Assembly (NCBI GenBank): GCA_025210515.1
Contig: JAOARM010000018.1
Span: 1 to 64,000, forward strand
DNA length: 64,000 nt
Direction: 5' to 3'
Source of the DNA: Vallitalea sp.
GTDB taxonomy: Bacteria > Bacillota > Clostridia > Lachnospirales > Vallitaleaceae
A program made the translations under genes and the position numbers. This document shows, piece after piece, positions 55,317 through 62,804 of the stretch. Within the stretch, counting starts at the first letter, position 1, and each line of letters starts with the position of its first letter. The notes under the pieces were generated by a model. The model made no database searches and was not told where the DNA came from. It saw only the letters and a list, made by a program, of their open reading frames with translations.

Positions 55317-56843
55317 TTATAAAAGCTCTCCTATAATATTTTCCACTTCATTAAGAATCTTATTGTTATCAACTAGTTTAATTACTTTCTCAATATCCAC
55401 ATACATAATTCTATCTTCTAATAATTTTTTCACATCTTCCCTAACAATATTATAAGCTATTTTTGTACCTTGACCAAGTTTATTTGGATCTGTAAATTCT
55501 ACTGCTTGTGAAGCTGTAAGTAGTTCAATTGCAATAACTCTTGTAGTATTATATAGTATATCTCGTGCTTTTCTTGCCGCTATAGAGCCCATACTAACAT
55601 GATCTTCTTGGTTACCTGATGATGGTATTGAATCGACACTTGCTGGGTGGGCTAGAACTTTATTTTCTGATACTAATGATGCAGCTGTATATTGAGCAAT
55701 CATAAATCCAGAGTTAAGCCCACCTTTTTCTGTTAAAAATGCTGGAAGTTCACTAAGACTTGGATTAACTAGACGTTCAATTCTTCTCTCAGCAGAATTA
55801 GCAAGTTCTGCTAATGCAATTCCAAGAAAATCAAAAGAAAGTGCCATTGGCTGCCCATGAAAATTACCACATGAAATAACTTCATCTTCATCTGGAAAGA
55901 CAACCGGATTATCCGTAACTGCGTTAATCTCTTTATTCACTTTATCAAGTACATAATTAATTGCATCTTTACTAGCTCCATGAATCTGTGGTAGACAACG
56001 AAGTGAATAAGGATCTTGTACTCTTATATCTCCCTGTCTTGTTGTAAGCAAACTACCATCTAATATGTTTAACATATTTTTTGCACATTCCATTTGACCA
56101 ATATGGTTTCTTACTAAATGTACTTTCTCGTCAAAGACATCTGTGATTCCTCTAAGAGCTTCAAAAGTAAGGGCTGCCGATATATCTGCTAACTTTGCAA
56201 GATTAATTGCGTCATATGTAGCTAATGCACCAACTGCTGTAAGAACTTGAGTTCCATTAATTAAAGCTAATCCTTCTTTTGCAGTTAAACGTATGGGAGT
56301 TATGTTAGCACGTTTCATAGCCTCTTTTCCACTTATCAAATTGTTATCATAATAAGCTTCTCCTTCGCCTATCATAACTAATACCATATGGGCAAGAGGC
56401 GCTAAATCTCCACTTGAACCTAGTGAACCTTTTTCTGGTATCGCTGGATGAACACCTTTATTAATCATTTCTACTAATGTATTAAGTGTACTAAGTCTTA
56501 TTCCTGAGTAACCTTTAGTAAGTGCATTAACTCTTAGTAACATAATTGCTCTGACTACTTCTATAGGAAAATGATTACCTACACCACAGGCATGACTTTT
56601 AATTAAGCTAACTTGTAGTTCTTCAACTTCGTTTTTCGATATTACTACATTACTAAACTTACCAAATCCAGTAGTAATACCATATACTACTTTTTCTTTT
56701 TCTACGATTTCATCTACATATTTTCTTGATTTGTTTACTTTTTCTACTGCTTTATCAGCAATTTTAACTTTTGTATTTTCTCTTGCTATTTTTATAACTT
56801 GCTGTAATGTTAAACTGTTTCCGTCAATATAGATTAAATCCAC
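55317..56843 (-). CDS. hutH: Histidine ammonia-lyase
   Basis: About 508 residues of the aromatic amino acid lyase family, converting histidine to urocanate and ammonia. The electrophilic MIO cofactor normally forms from Ala-Ser-Gly; here the motif is GSLGSSGDLAPLAHM, so the triad is Ser143-Ser144-Gly145. Other signatures such as YGITTGFG and PSSGNQEDHVSMG are intact. The start is probably GTG at 56843 (GGGGTG 6 bases upstream); GTG at 56852 is the alternative. First gene of the hut operon. Confidence 0.93.
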   Translation of the reverse strand: MDLIYIDGNSLTLQQVIKIARENTKVKIADKAVEKVNKSRKYVDEIVEKEKVVYGITTGFGKFSNVVISKNEVEELQVSLIKSHACGVGNHFPIEVVRAIMLLRVNALTKGYSGIRLSTLNTLVEMINKGVHPAIPEKGSLGSSGDLAPLAHMVLVMIGEGEAYYDNNLISGKEAMKRANITPIRLTAKEGLALINGTQVLTAVGALATYDAINLAKLADISAALTFEALRGITDVFDEKVHLVRNHIGQMECAKNMLNILDGSLLTTRQGDIRVQDPYSLRCLPQIHGASKDAINYVLDKVNKEINAVTDNPVVFPDEDEVISCGNFHGQPMALSFDFLGIALAELANSAERRIERLVNPSLSELPAFLTEKGGLNSGFMIAQYTAASLVSENKVLAHPASVDSIPSSGNQEDHVSMGSIAARKARDILYNTTRVIAIELLTASQAVEFTDPNKLGQGTKIAYNIVREDVKKLLEDRIMYVDIEKVIKLVDNNKILNEVENIIGELL

Positions 56844-56887
56844 TTTAAACACCCCACTGTTTATTATATAAATATCATCTCATGAGT

Positions 56888-56939
56888 AATGATAATAAAT
56901 TATTATATCTTTGCTTTGTGAAAATAATTTATTATTATT
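56888..56939. promoter_or_regulatory. Inverted repeat in the hut operon control region
   Basis: AATGATAATAAATTATT and AATAATTTATTATTATT face each other across 18 bases; on the minus strand TATAAT, a candidate -10 of hutH, lies at the edge of one arm. It could be an operator. No HutP-type hairpin was recognised. The 377-base gap also holds the MITE-like copy D. Confidence 0.35.
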
Positions 56940-57086
56940 ACAAATATAACTATAATTAAAATTGTATACTATAAAAAAAATATAATCAATATATTTAGAT
57001 TTTTTAGTAATGAGTTAGAGTTTTACTATATTAAAGAGGTAATCTATGGCATCATTATCTATATTACTATTATTTGGTATATAGAT

Positions 57087-57180
57087 TAAGGGTCTACATA
57101 ATAATACATTTTCATAATTAAATTCAGAAATATTTTAACATATTCTTATTAATTTATAATGTATTATTATAAGACCCTTA
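57087..57180. mobile_element. MITE-like palindrome (copy D)
   Basis: 94 bp with ends TAAGGGTCTACATAATAATA (left) and, on the other strand, TAAGGGTCTTATAATAATAC (right). The ATAATACATT core is shared with the other copies but the GCTG of the consensus has become TCT. It lies 50 bases beyond the DUF554 stop and upstream of the hut operon. Confidence 0.5.
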
Positions 57181-57229
57181 TTGATTAATCTTTACTAACT
57201 TAGTATTATATTATGTTCAATTACCTTTT

Positions 57230-57922
57230 TTACATAATTAATCCTTTAATAATATAATAAATTGCAGGAATTAATAAAGAAGGTAATAAGTTCAATGTTT
57301 TTATTTTCTTAATCTCTAATATATTTAATCCCGTACTTAATATAAGTATGCCTCCTATGATAGATATCTGACTTAGTATTTCTTCAGTAATATATGGAGC
57401 AATTATTGATGCAGATAAATATATAGAACCTTGCCAGAAAAATAAAACGATTCCAGAAATCATAATTCCAATTCCAAATGTAGATGCTAATATTAGAGAA
57501 GTTACTCCATCAAGTAATGCATTAGTATATAATAACGTATTATCAGATTTTAATGCACTTTCAAGTGGCCCTATAATGGATAAAGTTCCAACACAAAATA
57601 ATAATATAGCTGTTGTTAATCCGTCTATTAAATTTTTACCTGAGTTATCTTTTTTTAATCTATTACTAAGTTTGTTAACTCTTTCTTCAATATCAATAAC
57701 TTCTCCAAGAAATCCACCAACTACTAAACTTATTATAAAAAGCAATGGTTCTTTATTTCCCGAAACATTTTGTACAATCCATGTTATTCCAAGAGATATT
57801 GCTACTAAACCTAAAGCTTGTGTAATTGTATTTCTATATTTTTCTTTGATTCCTTTCTTTAGCAAAGAACCTACAACACTACCTGTAACTATTGTTGACA
57901 CGTTAACTACTGTACCTAACAT
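57230..57922 (-). CDS. DUF554 family membrane protein
   Basis: 230 residues with six to seven hydrophobic segments. The N-terminal MLGTVVNVSTIVTGSVVGSL with GITQALGLVAISLGI-like second helix, and GGFLGEVIDIEERVNKL in the first cytoplasmic loop, match DUF554 (YdfK). Possibly a small transporter; function not established for the family. AAGGAGG precedes the ATG. Monocistronic. Confidence 0.85.
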   Translation of the reverse strand: MLGTVVNVSTIVTGSVVGSLLKKGIKEKYRNTITQALGLVAISLGITWIVQNVSGNKEPLLFIISLVVGGFLGEVIDIEERVNKLSNRLKKDNSGKNLIDGLTTAILLFCVGTLSIIGPLESALKSDNTLLYTNALLDGVTSLILASTFGIGIMISGIVLFFWQGSIYLSASIIAPYITEEILSQISIIGGILILSTGLNILEIKKIKTLNLLPSLLIPAIYYIIKGLIM

Positions 57923-58047
57923 AACTTATCCTCCTTATAACTAATGTATATCATTATAATAAACCTTCCAGTAACTAGAATGTCAACATATTTATAATAA
58001 CTTCAAAAACATTTGCTTAGCAAAAAAGAATTATTAGCTTAATATTA

Positions 58048-58863
58048 TTAAATTATAGGAATCTGAATTTCTGTTAAATAATCTTCTTGTTTATTAGATA
58101 TATACTCATTTACAATAGTTCTCTCGTATGAATCTCCTGAAATATTATAATTATTATCTTCTATAAACTCTAATAACATTTGATAGTATTTTTTTGATAT
58201 ACTATGATCTCCTCTATAATAAATACAAGCATATTGACCTTCTTCTAATATTTTGATATCTTTTTCATCACATATATTATCTTCTATTATTATGTTAATT
58301 GAATTATACTCTTGAACTTGCAAGTTAAGTATATCTTCACGTGCAACTGTTAGAACTACTTTTCCAATAATTATATTTGAACTTATTTCATATTTGTTTT
58401 CTAACTTTCTAAGAGATAATTCTAACTGTGGAACGGAACTTATCTTCTCCTCTAAACTAATCATTTTACGTTTAGGTAGCTTTTTTATTTTCACTATTTC
58501 TATATCTTTTATTTCCTTTGCTTTTTGAATTTCATTAATTCTACTATCAAATCTGTTTTTAATTACTTCTAATTCTTTAATCTTTTGCTTTGTAATTTCT
58601 TTCTGAGTAATTAATAAATTAATAAATGAATCAATATCTTTATTTTCTAGGTGTTTTTTTATATCTTTCAATGGTATGCCTAGATATTTCAAATAATTGA
58701 TTGTATTTAATTCTTCAAATTGCTCTGTACAATAATATCTATATCCCGTCTTCTCATCTATTTCAAAAGGTTCAAATAGCCCTATTTCGTGATAATACCT
58801 TAATGTTTTTGTTGGGATATTGTGCATTTTCGATATTTCACTAATTAAAAATCTGTTTTTCAT
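58048..58863 (-). CDS. MerR family regulator with GyrI-like effector domain
   Basis: 271 residues: an N-terminal winged helix (about 5-75: ISEISKMHNIPTKTLRYYHEIGLFEPFEID), a coiled-coil linker (about 80-120) and a C-terminal GyrI-like small-molecule-binding domain (about 125-271). This BmrR-type plan usually senses hydrophobic or cationic drugs and activates an efflux gene; no such gene is adjacent. GGTGGT before the ATG is a weak Shine-Dalgarno. Confidence 0.87.
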   Translation of the reverse strand: MKNRFLISEISKMHNIPTKTLRYYHEIGLFEPFEIDEKTGYRYYCTEQFEELNTINYLKYLGIPLKDIKKHLENKDIDSFINLLITQKEITKQKIKELEVIKNRFDSRINEIQKAKEIKDIEIVKIKKLPKRKMISLEEKISSVPQLELSLRKLENKYEISSNIIIGKVVLTVAREDILNLQVQEYNSINIIIEDNICDEKDIKILEEGQYACIYYRGDHSISKKYYQMLLEFIEDNNYNISGDSYERTIVNEYISNKQEDYLTEIQIPII

Positions 58864-58970
58864 AATATGACCACCTGTAATTAATATTATATAATTTATC
58901 TCTAATATTTATTATATAGGATATGATCTATATTATAAAGTAATAATGCTATTTCCATTGAAGCATAACA

Positions 58971-59014
58971 AAAACACAGCCCTTACTACATACAAGTAAA
59001 TAGGCTGTGTTTTG
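58971..59014. terminator. Intrinsic terminator downstream of the small-gene cluster
   Basis: AAAACACAGCC pairs with GGCTGTGTTTT, with A- and T-runs on both sides. It would end the minus-strand transcript of the gene at 59042. Confidence 0.8.
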
Positions 59015-59041
59015 TTTTGTAAAAATATTATATAGCTCTTA

Positions 59042-59305
59042 TTATCTCAAAAAATTATACATACTATATTGTAATAAAGTATCATTTTTAACTAGTATTG
59101 CATCTTTCATTCTGTTACTGATTTCACATTTTATATTTTTTTTATTTATTACATCAAGATTTCTGTTTACTGATAAATTTATTTTAAAAGTTCCAATGTT
59201 TATAGCCATATTCACTAACGACATTCTAAGTTCCTCCCTAATGTTTCTAGAATTTTCTGTTCTATATCTATTTTCAAATTGTTTTATTATTATTGCTTCT
59301 GTCAT
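59042..59305 (-). CDS. Small hypothetical protein (87 residues)
   Basis: I do not recognise this protein. It is soluble, mostly helical by composition, with a basic Arg-rich stretch at residues about 10-27 (ENRYRTENSRNIREELR). The ATG at 59305 has GAGGAGA about 8 bases upstream; an ATG at 59314 would be too close. It is the last and longest of a series of short minus-strand reading frames with good ribosome-binding sites (59377, 59462), and is followed by a terminator. Confidence 0.5.
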   Translation of the reverse strand: MTEAIIIKQFENRYRTENSRNIREELRMSLVNMAINIGTFKINLSVNRNLDVINKKNIKCEISNRMKDAILVKNDTLLQYSMYNFLR

Positions 59306-59376
59306 ACATACCATCTCCTCTATCTTATTAGTTAATTACAAACTGTTTTATTTCTCAATATTTCTTCTGTTCTATG

Positions 59377-59415
59377 CTATGCTTTATATGCTCCAAATCT
59401 TCTGTTTATTGACAT
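59377..59415 (-). CDS. Twelve-residue peptide reading frame with strong ribosome-binding site
   Basis: MSINRRFGAYKA, preceded by AGAGGAGG at 7-base spacing. It ends in TAG; the same frame stays open for 14 further codons before TAA. Its size suggests a leader peptide or small effector. No homologue is known to me. Confidence 0.35.
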   Translation of the reverse strand: MSINRRFGAYKA

Positions 59416-59461
59416 CGTTATCCTCCTCTAATCCTGCATTAATAGCCTACAATCTGTTTAA

Positions 59462-59485
59462 TTATCTTCTAATCACCATTATCAT
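59462..59485 (-). CDS. Seven-residue peptide reading frame with strong ribosome-binding site
   Basis: MIMVIRR, preceded by AAGGAGG at 8-base spacing, an excellent initiation site for so short a frame. It lies after the attenuator-like hairpin at 59541 and before the 12-residue frame. Likely a regulatory leader if it is translated. Confidence 0.3.
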   Translation of the reverse strand: MIMVIRR

Positions 59486-59540
59486 ATTAACAACCTCCTT
59501 ATTAGAAATTCTATGTTAACCTTATATGGTTACATACAAA

Positions 59541-59569
59541 AAGCCATAGGCGTAGTTTACCTATGGCTT
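59541..59569 (-). terminator. Attenuator-like terminator before the small frames
   Basis: On the minus strand AAGCCATAGG pairs with CCTATGGCTT, then a run of Ts. It lies only about 30 bases after the start expected from the promoter at 59597-59625, so most transcripts could stop here unless it is prevented from forming. Confidence 0.7.
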
Positions 59570-59596
59570 AATTTACTATTTGTACATTTCAAACAA

Positions 59597-59625
59597 ATTC
59601 TACAAGAACAAAATCACTATGCCAA
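59597..59625 (-). promoter_or_regulatory. Promoter for the short-frame operon
   Basis: TTGGCA (59625-59620) and TAGAAT (59602-59597) are separated by exactly 17 bases on the minus strand, directed toward the attenuator-like hairpin and the frames at 59462, 59377 and 59042. Confidence 0.5.
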
Positions 59626-59664
59626 GCTTTGCACAGAGAATTTTAATCCTATATAATATCAAAA

Positions 59665-59696
59665 AAGCCATAAGACATTATACATGACTTACGGCT
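59665..59696 (-). terminator. Terminator after the 23-residue frame
   Basis: On the minus strand AGCCGTAAG pairs with CTTATGGCT (one G-U pair), followed by TTTTTT. Its stem is similar in sequence to the hairpin at 59541 (both use AGCCxTA...TATGGCT). Confidence 0.75.
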
Positions 59697-59726
59697 ATCA
59701 TTATCTATTACAAATTATATTATATA

Positions 59727-59798
59727 TTAAAAGCTGTAGTCGTGTATAACAACATTACGATATGAAGTTTCTGTTAAATTATTTATTATATTAGTCAT
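59727..59798 (-). CDS. Twenty-three-residue peptide reading frame
   Basis: MTNIINNLTETSYRNVVIHDYSF, with AAGGAGG about 11 bases upstream and a strong promoter 41 bases before it (59839-59867); a terminator follows 31 bases after the stop. This is a self-contained transcription unit for a peptide. No signal sequence or membrane segment is present and I recognise no family. Confidence 0.45.
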   Translation of the reverse strand: MTNIINNLTETSYRNVVIHDYSF

Positions 59799-59838
59799 TT
59801 GTCACACGACCTCCTTTTTTATTTTTTAACCGTGTTCA

Positions 59839-59867
59839 ATTATATACTATATCCCAGTTAATTTCAA
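59839..59867 (-). promoter_or_regulatory. Promoter for the 23-residue frame
   Basis: TTGAAA (59867-59862) and a perfect TATAAT (59844-59839) are separated by 17 bases on the minus strand. The sequence between here and the gpx promoter (59868-59991) is AT-rich with no ORF. Confidence 0.6.
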
Positions 59868-59991
59868 CCATTTTTTCCCATTGTAATATTCTTGTAATAT
59901 TGCACTTAAATATTATATTCTATATTACAGTATATAATATTTAATAATGACATAAAATATTATATATAAACTTCAATATAATATTTTTCTA

Positions 59992-60020
59992 TTGATAATT
60001 ATTATTATATAATATATAAT
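59992..60020 (+). promoter_or_regulatory. Promoter of the glutathione peroxidase gene
   Basis: TTGATA (59992-59997) and TATAAT (60015-60020) at 17-base spacing lie 41 bases upstream of the start codon. Several overlapping TATAAT-like boxes make the exact -10 uncertain. Confidence 0.55.
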
Positions 60021-60060
60021 ATAATTAAATTTATTACATAAATAATAAGGAGATGAAAAT

Positions 60061-60525
60061 ATGTCAATATATGATTATGAAGTTAAATCAATTAATGGTG
60101 ATGATGTATCATTAGGTAACTATAAAGGAAAAGTTCTTTTGATAGTAAACACAGCAAGTAAATGTGGATTTACTAAACAATATGATGGTTTACAAAAATT
60201 ATACGAAAAATATAGTGATGAAGATTTTGAGATATTAGGTTTTCCATGTAATCAATTCAAGCAACAAGAACCTGGTTCAGACCAAGATATTAGCTCATTT
60301 TGCAAACTAAATTTTGGTGTTAATTTCCCTATGTTTTCCAAAATTGATGTAAATGGAGAAGATGCTCATCCTCTTTATAAATATTTAGTTGAAGAAACTG
60401 GTGGCAAAAAGATTCCTTGGAATTTCACAAAGTTTTTAATAGATAAAGATGGTAATATTGTAAGTAGATATCACCCAATGAAAAAGCCTAAAAACCTTTC
60501 AAAAGAAATAGATAAATTATTATAA
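60061..60525 (+). CDS. Glutathione peroxidase-family thiol peroxidase
   Basis: 154 residues. The active-site motif NTASKCGFTKQYDGLQ has Cys35 in place of selenocysteine, with GFPCNQFKQQEPGS (Gln and resolving Cys region) and IPWNFTKFLID (Trp, Asn) completing the tetrad. Such bacterial enzymes generally use thioredoxin. AAGGAG lies 7 bases before the ATG. Single gene; a MITE-like element begins 7 bases after the stop. Confidence 0.93.
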   Translation: MSIYDYEVKSINGDDVSLGNYKGKVLLIVNTASKCGFTKQYDGLQKLYEKYSDEDFEILGFPCNQFKQQEPGSDQDISSFCKLNFGVNFPMFSKIDVNGEDAHPLYKYLVEETGGKKIPWNFTKFLIDKDGNIVSRYHPMKKPKNLSKEIDKLL

Positions 60526-60531
60526 AAATAT

Positions 60532-60605
60532 ATGGGGTTATCTGATTATACGTTAATCTATTTATTTTACTAAATTTTAACGTATGTATTATCAGACAGC
60601 CCCAT
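60532..60605. mobile_element. MITE-like palindrome (copy E, shortest)
   Basis: 74 bp. The right end, read on the other strand, is ATGGGGCTGTCTGATAATAC, almost identical to copy C; the left end is ATGGGGTTATCTGATTATAC. It lies between convergent gpx and SEC-C genes and probably acts as a bidirectional terminator. Confidence 0.6.
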
Positions 60606-60659
60606 TATAATTTACGTTATTACGATAAACTTGCTGCTTAACTATATTAGATAAACTAA

Positions 60660-61169
60660 TTATTTATTAATACAACATCTCTTATATTTTTTCCCACTTC
60701 CACATGGACATGGTTCATTTCTACCAATTTTTTTATCTTTTACAACTATTCTTGTTTGATTATATTCTTTTTTAATTTCTTTTCTTTTTTCTGTTGTTAG
60801 AATTAAGTCCCATTGTGGTAATGTATATAACCATTCTGCTTTTGCATCTAACATATTGTAATATAGTTTTTGAAGGTCAACGTTAAGTTCTATACTACTT
60901 TCTTTTGTTAAACTATCTAAATCAATTGCTTCATTAAGACTTGTATTGATACCATCTAAAAATCCAACGAAAGTAACTTCATCCATATGAAATTTTTCAG
61001 AAAGCTCACTAATTGTTCCACAAATTTTTTCATCTTTATTATCTAAAATATACTCGTAATTTACTTGTTCTTTTGCTAAGTATTCTTTCCAAAATTGATC
61101 ATATTCTTCTTGAGTTCTCTCAATATAAGCTTGTTGTTTCCATTGTTCATATAATGTCACTGTATTCAT
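60660..61169 (-). CDS. SEC-C motif protein
   Basis: 169 residues. The C-terminal 22 residues are a SEC-C zinc motif ([18 protein letters not shown]), as at the end of SecA. The N-terminal 140 residues are acidic and helical with no family that I can name with certainty. SEC-C fusions usually bring a protein to nucleic acid, ribosomes or SecB-like partners; the role here is unknown. Single gene. Confidence 0.8.
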   Translation of the reverse strand: MNTVTLYEQWKQQAYIERTQEEYDQFWKEYLAKEQVNYEYILDNKDEKICGTISELSEKFHMDEVTFVGFLDGINTSLNEAIDLDSLTKESSIELNVDLQKLYYNMLDAKAEWLYTLPQWDLILTTEKRKEIKKEYNQTRIVVKDKKIGRNEPCPCGSGKKYKRCCINK

Positions 61170-61256
61170 CCTTTCCCTTATGGGTTATATTAATCGTACA
61201 TATTATAACATAAAAAACATGAAAGAATAAATAACTTTTTTTGATTTTCTATTAAT

Positions 61257-61409
61257 TTAGTTATTTTGTTGTCTATTAACTAATTCTGTCTTTATCTTTT
61301 CAAACATTTTTGCATCCACTTTATAAAATATCATTATGCACATTGAAATGACAATAAATATAATAGGAATTATAGTTAAAGTACTTAAAATACCATTTAA
61401 TGTTTTCAT
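61257..61409 (-). pseudogene. Remnant of a GPH-family sugar symporter C-terminus
   Basis: A 50-codon frame starting MKTLNGILSTLTIIPIIFIV and ending FYKVDAKMFEKIKTELVNRQ closely resembles the final transmembrane helix and tail of MelB-type (GPH) symporters, whose ends read YKLD-x-K-x-x-x-I-x-x-EL. The frame is open for 7 codons upstream of the ATG and is then closed by a stop, so the other eleven helices are missing. There is no good ribosome-binding site. It sits just downstream of the GntR gene, suggesting that a sugar uptake gene was once regulated there. Confidence 0.5.
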
Positions 61410-61434
61410 AGATTGTATAGTAGCTATTATTTAA

Positions 61435-62157
61435 TTAAACAAAACTATCCATGCCTATTTTACTCAATTGCTCACCACAATAAAATTTCAAATGATATAA
61501 AATCTCTTTTTGAGAATTAACATTAACAACTCTGTTGGAAATAATCATTTTACTATCATCTTGAAGTTGTAGTAATTCTTTTTCTTCTCCAGTAGCTTTT
61601 ATAACTTCTAAATCCATAGTCATTTTAGTTACTGAAACTTTCAACTCCTCAAACAAATAATGTGATATTCCTTTTGTGAAATCAAAATCTCTAAAATACT
61701 CTTCTTCATCATGAGAAAAGTGAAATACCTCTAATCCAATAGGTTTATTATCTAATATTCTAAGTCTCTTAACATATAGACATTTAGTATTTTCTTTAAT
61801 ACCTGTTTGCTTAGAAATTATAGAGTCAACTATTATTTCTTTCTCTTCGAGAACCTTTGTTGTTAACTCTAATCCTCTCATTTTAATAAAATAAGTTAAG
61901 CTAACAAATGGTTCAATAGAAATACCTACTTCCTGTTGAGCAACAAAAGTTCCTATTCCTTTTTTTATATATAGATATCCTTCATCTATTATTAATCTAA
62001 TGGCATCTCTTACAGTTCCTCGCCCTGCACCATATTCTTTCATTAACATTACTTCTGAAGGTATTTTCTCATTTTCTTTCCATATACCTAATCTAATTTT
62101 ATTAATTATATCGTTTTTAATCTGAATATATACTGGTAATGATGAATTATAATACAT
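61435..62157 (-). CDS. GntR/HutC family transcriptional regulator
   Basis: 240 residues: a GntR winged helix at about 10-75 (YIQIKNDIINKIRLGIWKENEKIPSEVMLMKEYGAGRGTVRDAIRLI) and a UTRA ligand domain at about 90-235. AGGAGGGG 7 bases before the ATG at 62157 sets the start; 48 further in-frame codons upstream are not supported. It probably controls the oxidoreductase operon that ends 280 bases upstream, or the lost symporter downstream. Confidence 0.88.
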   Translation of the reverse strand: MYYNSSLPVYIQIKNDIINKIRLGIWKENEKIPSEVMLMKEYGAGRGTVRDAIRLIIDEGYLYIKKGIGTFVAQQEVGISIEPFVSLTYFIKMRGLELTTKVLEEKEIIVDSIISKQTGIKENTKCLYVKRLRILDNKPIGLEVFHFSHDEEEYFRDFDFTKGISHYLFEELKVSVTKMTMDLEVIKATGEEKELLQLQDDSKMIISNRVVNVNSQKEILYHLKFYCGEQLSKIGMDSFV

Positions 62158-62358
62158 AATTACCCCTCCTAACTTATAAAACAAAACTATCTTTAGTGAT
62201 AAAATAACCATTCTATATATAATATATACATTCTTATTAACCACTTCATTAATTAGTATATTAACATATTTTAGTATAAAATGTCTAATATTAATATGCA
62301 ATAATGAACCAACCTATTCACTATACAAAACACTGTAATTAGACCACTTTAAACATAG

Positions 62359-62409
62359 ATTAATCTACAAATAGTAATATAATATTCATTATTACTATTG
62401 TAGATTAAT
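62359..62409 (-). terminator. Hairpin terminator after the DUF1667 gene
   Basis: ATTAATCTACA and ATAGTAATA pair with TATTACTAT and TGTAGATTAAT in one long stem, starting about 30 bases past the stop. The T-run afterwards is weak, so the assignment is moderate. The remainder of the gap to the GntR gene is AT-rich. Confidence 0.5.
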
Positions 62410-62439
62410 TATACTTTTAATATTAGTTTATTTTATAAG

Positions 62440-62802
62440 TTATGCTTTACTTTTAATACTTCTTGAAGCTACAATATTCACCCCTGTATCACAAATATTT
62501 TCCATAATAACCTGCCCTATTTCAATAGGTGGTTTTACTGAGATTTTATATAGCTTATTAACGCATTCAAACATTTTATTTTTAGGTATTTCATCACTAC
62601 TAATAACTGGTAATCTTTTTACAAAGCCTTCCTCTACTTTGACAGTGGTAGTTAACATTCTTTTTGGATTAATAAATTCATTTTCTCCAAAAACTTTACC
62701 TCGATTACAAGAGTTGCCTTCTACTATTATATTATCTCCCTCTTGATATACTGTCAAAGAACAACTCATAGGGCATACAATACAAGTAAATTCTTTTTTC
62801 AT
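62440..62802 (-). CDS. DUF1667 protein, partner of GlpA-type oxidoreductase
   Basis: 120 residues with an N-terminal Cys-rich site (FTCIVCPMSCSL, Cys7-Cys10-Cys14, and a fourth Cys in GNSCNRG) that may bind iron or zinc. DUF1667 proteins are encoded with NAD(P)/FAD-dependent oxidoreductases in anaerobic glycerol-3-phosphate or L-2-hydroxyacid oxidation. It starts 2 bases after the oxidoreductase stop, so they act together. Confidence 0.85.
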   Translation of the reverse strand: MKKEFTCIVCPMSCSLTVYQEGDNIIVEGNSCNRGKVFGENEFINPKRMLTTTVKVEEGFVKRLPVISSDEIPKNKMFECVNKLYKISVKPPIEIGQVIMENICDTGVNIVASRSIKSKA

Positions 62803-62804
62803 TA

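Noticed and set aside
58910..58940. AT-rich dyad (TATAG...CTATA) upstream of the MerR gene as an operator
   Set aside because: Too short and AT-rich; it does not show the long spacer promoter typical of MerR targets.
59007..59519. A 170-codon plus-strand reading frame with hydrophobic stretches
   Set aside because: It runs antisense to the micro-gene cluster, lacks a ribosome-binding site at its start, and its composition is what the complement of AT-rich coding sequence gives.
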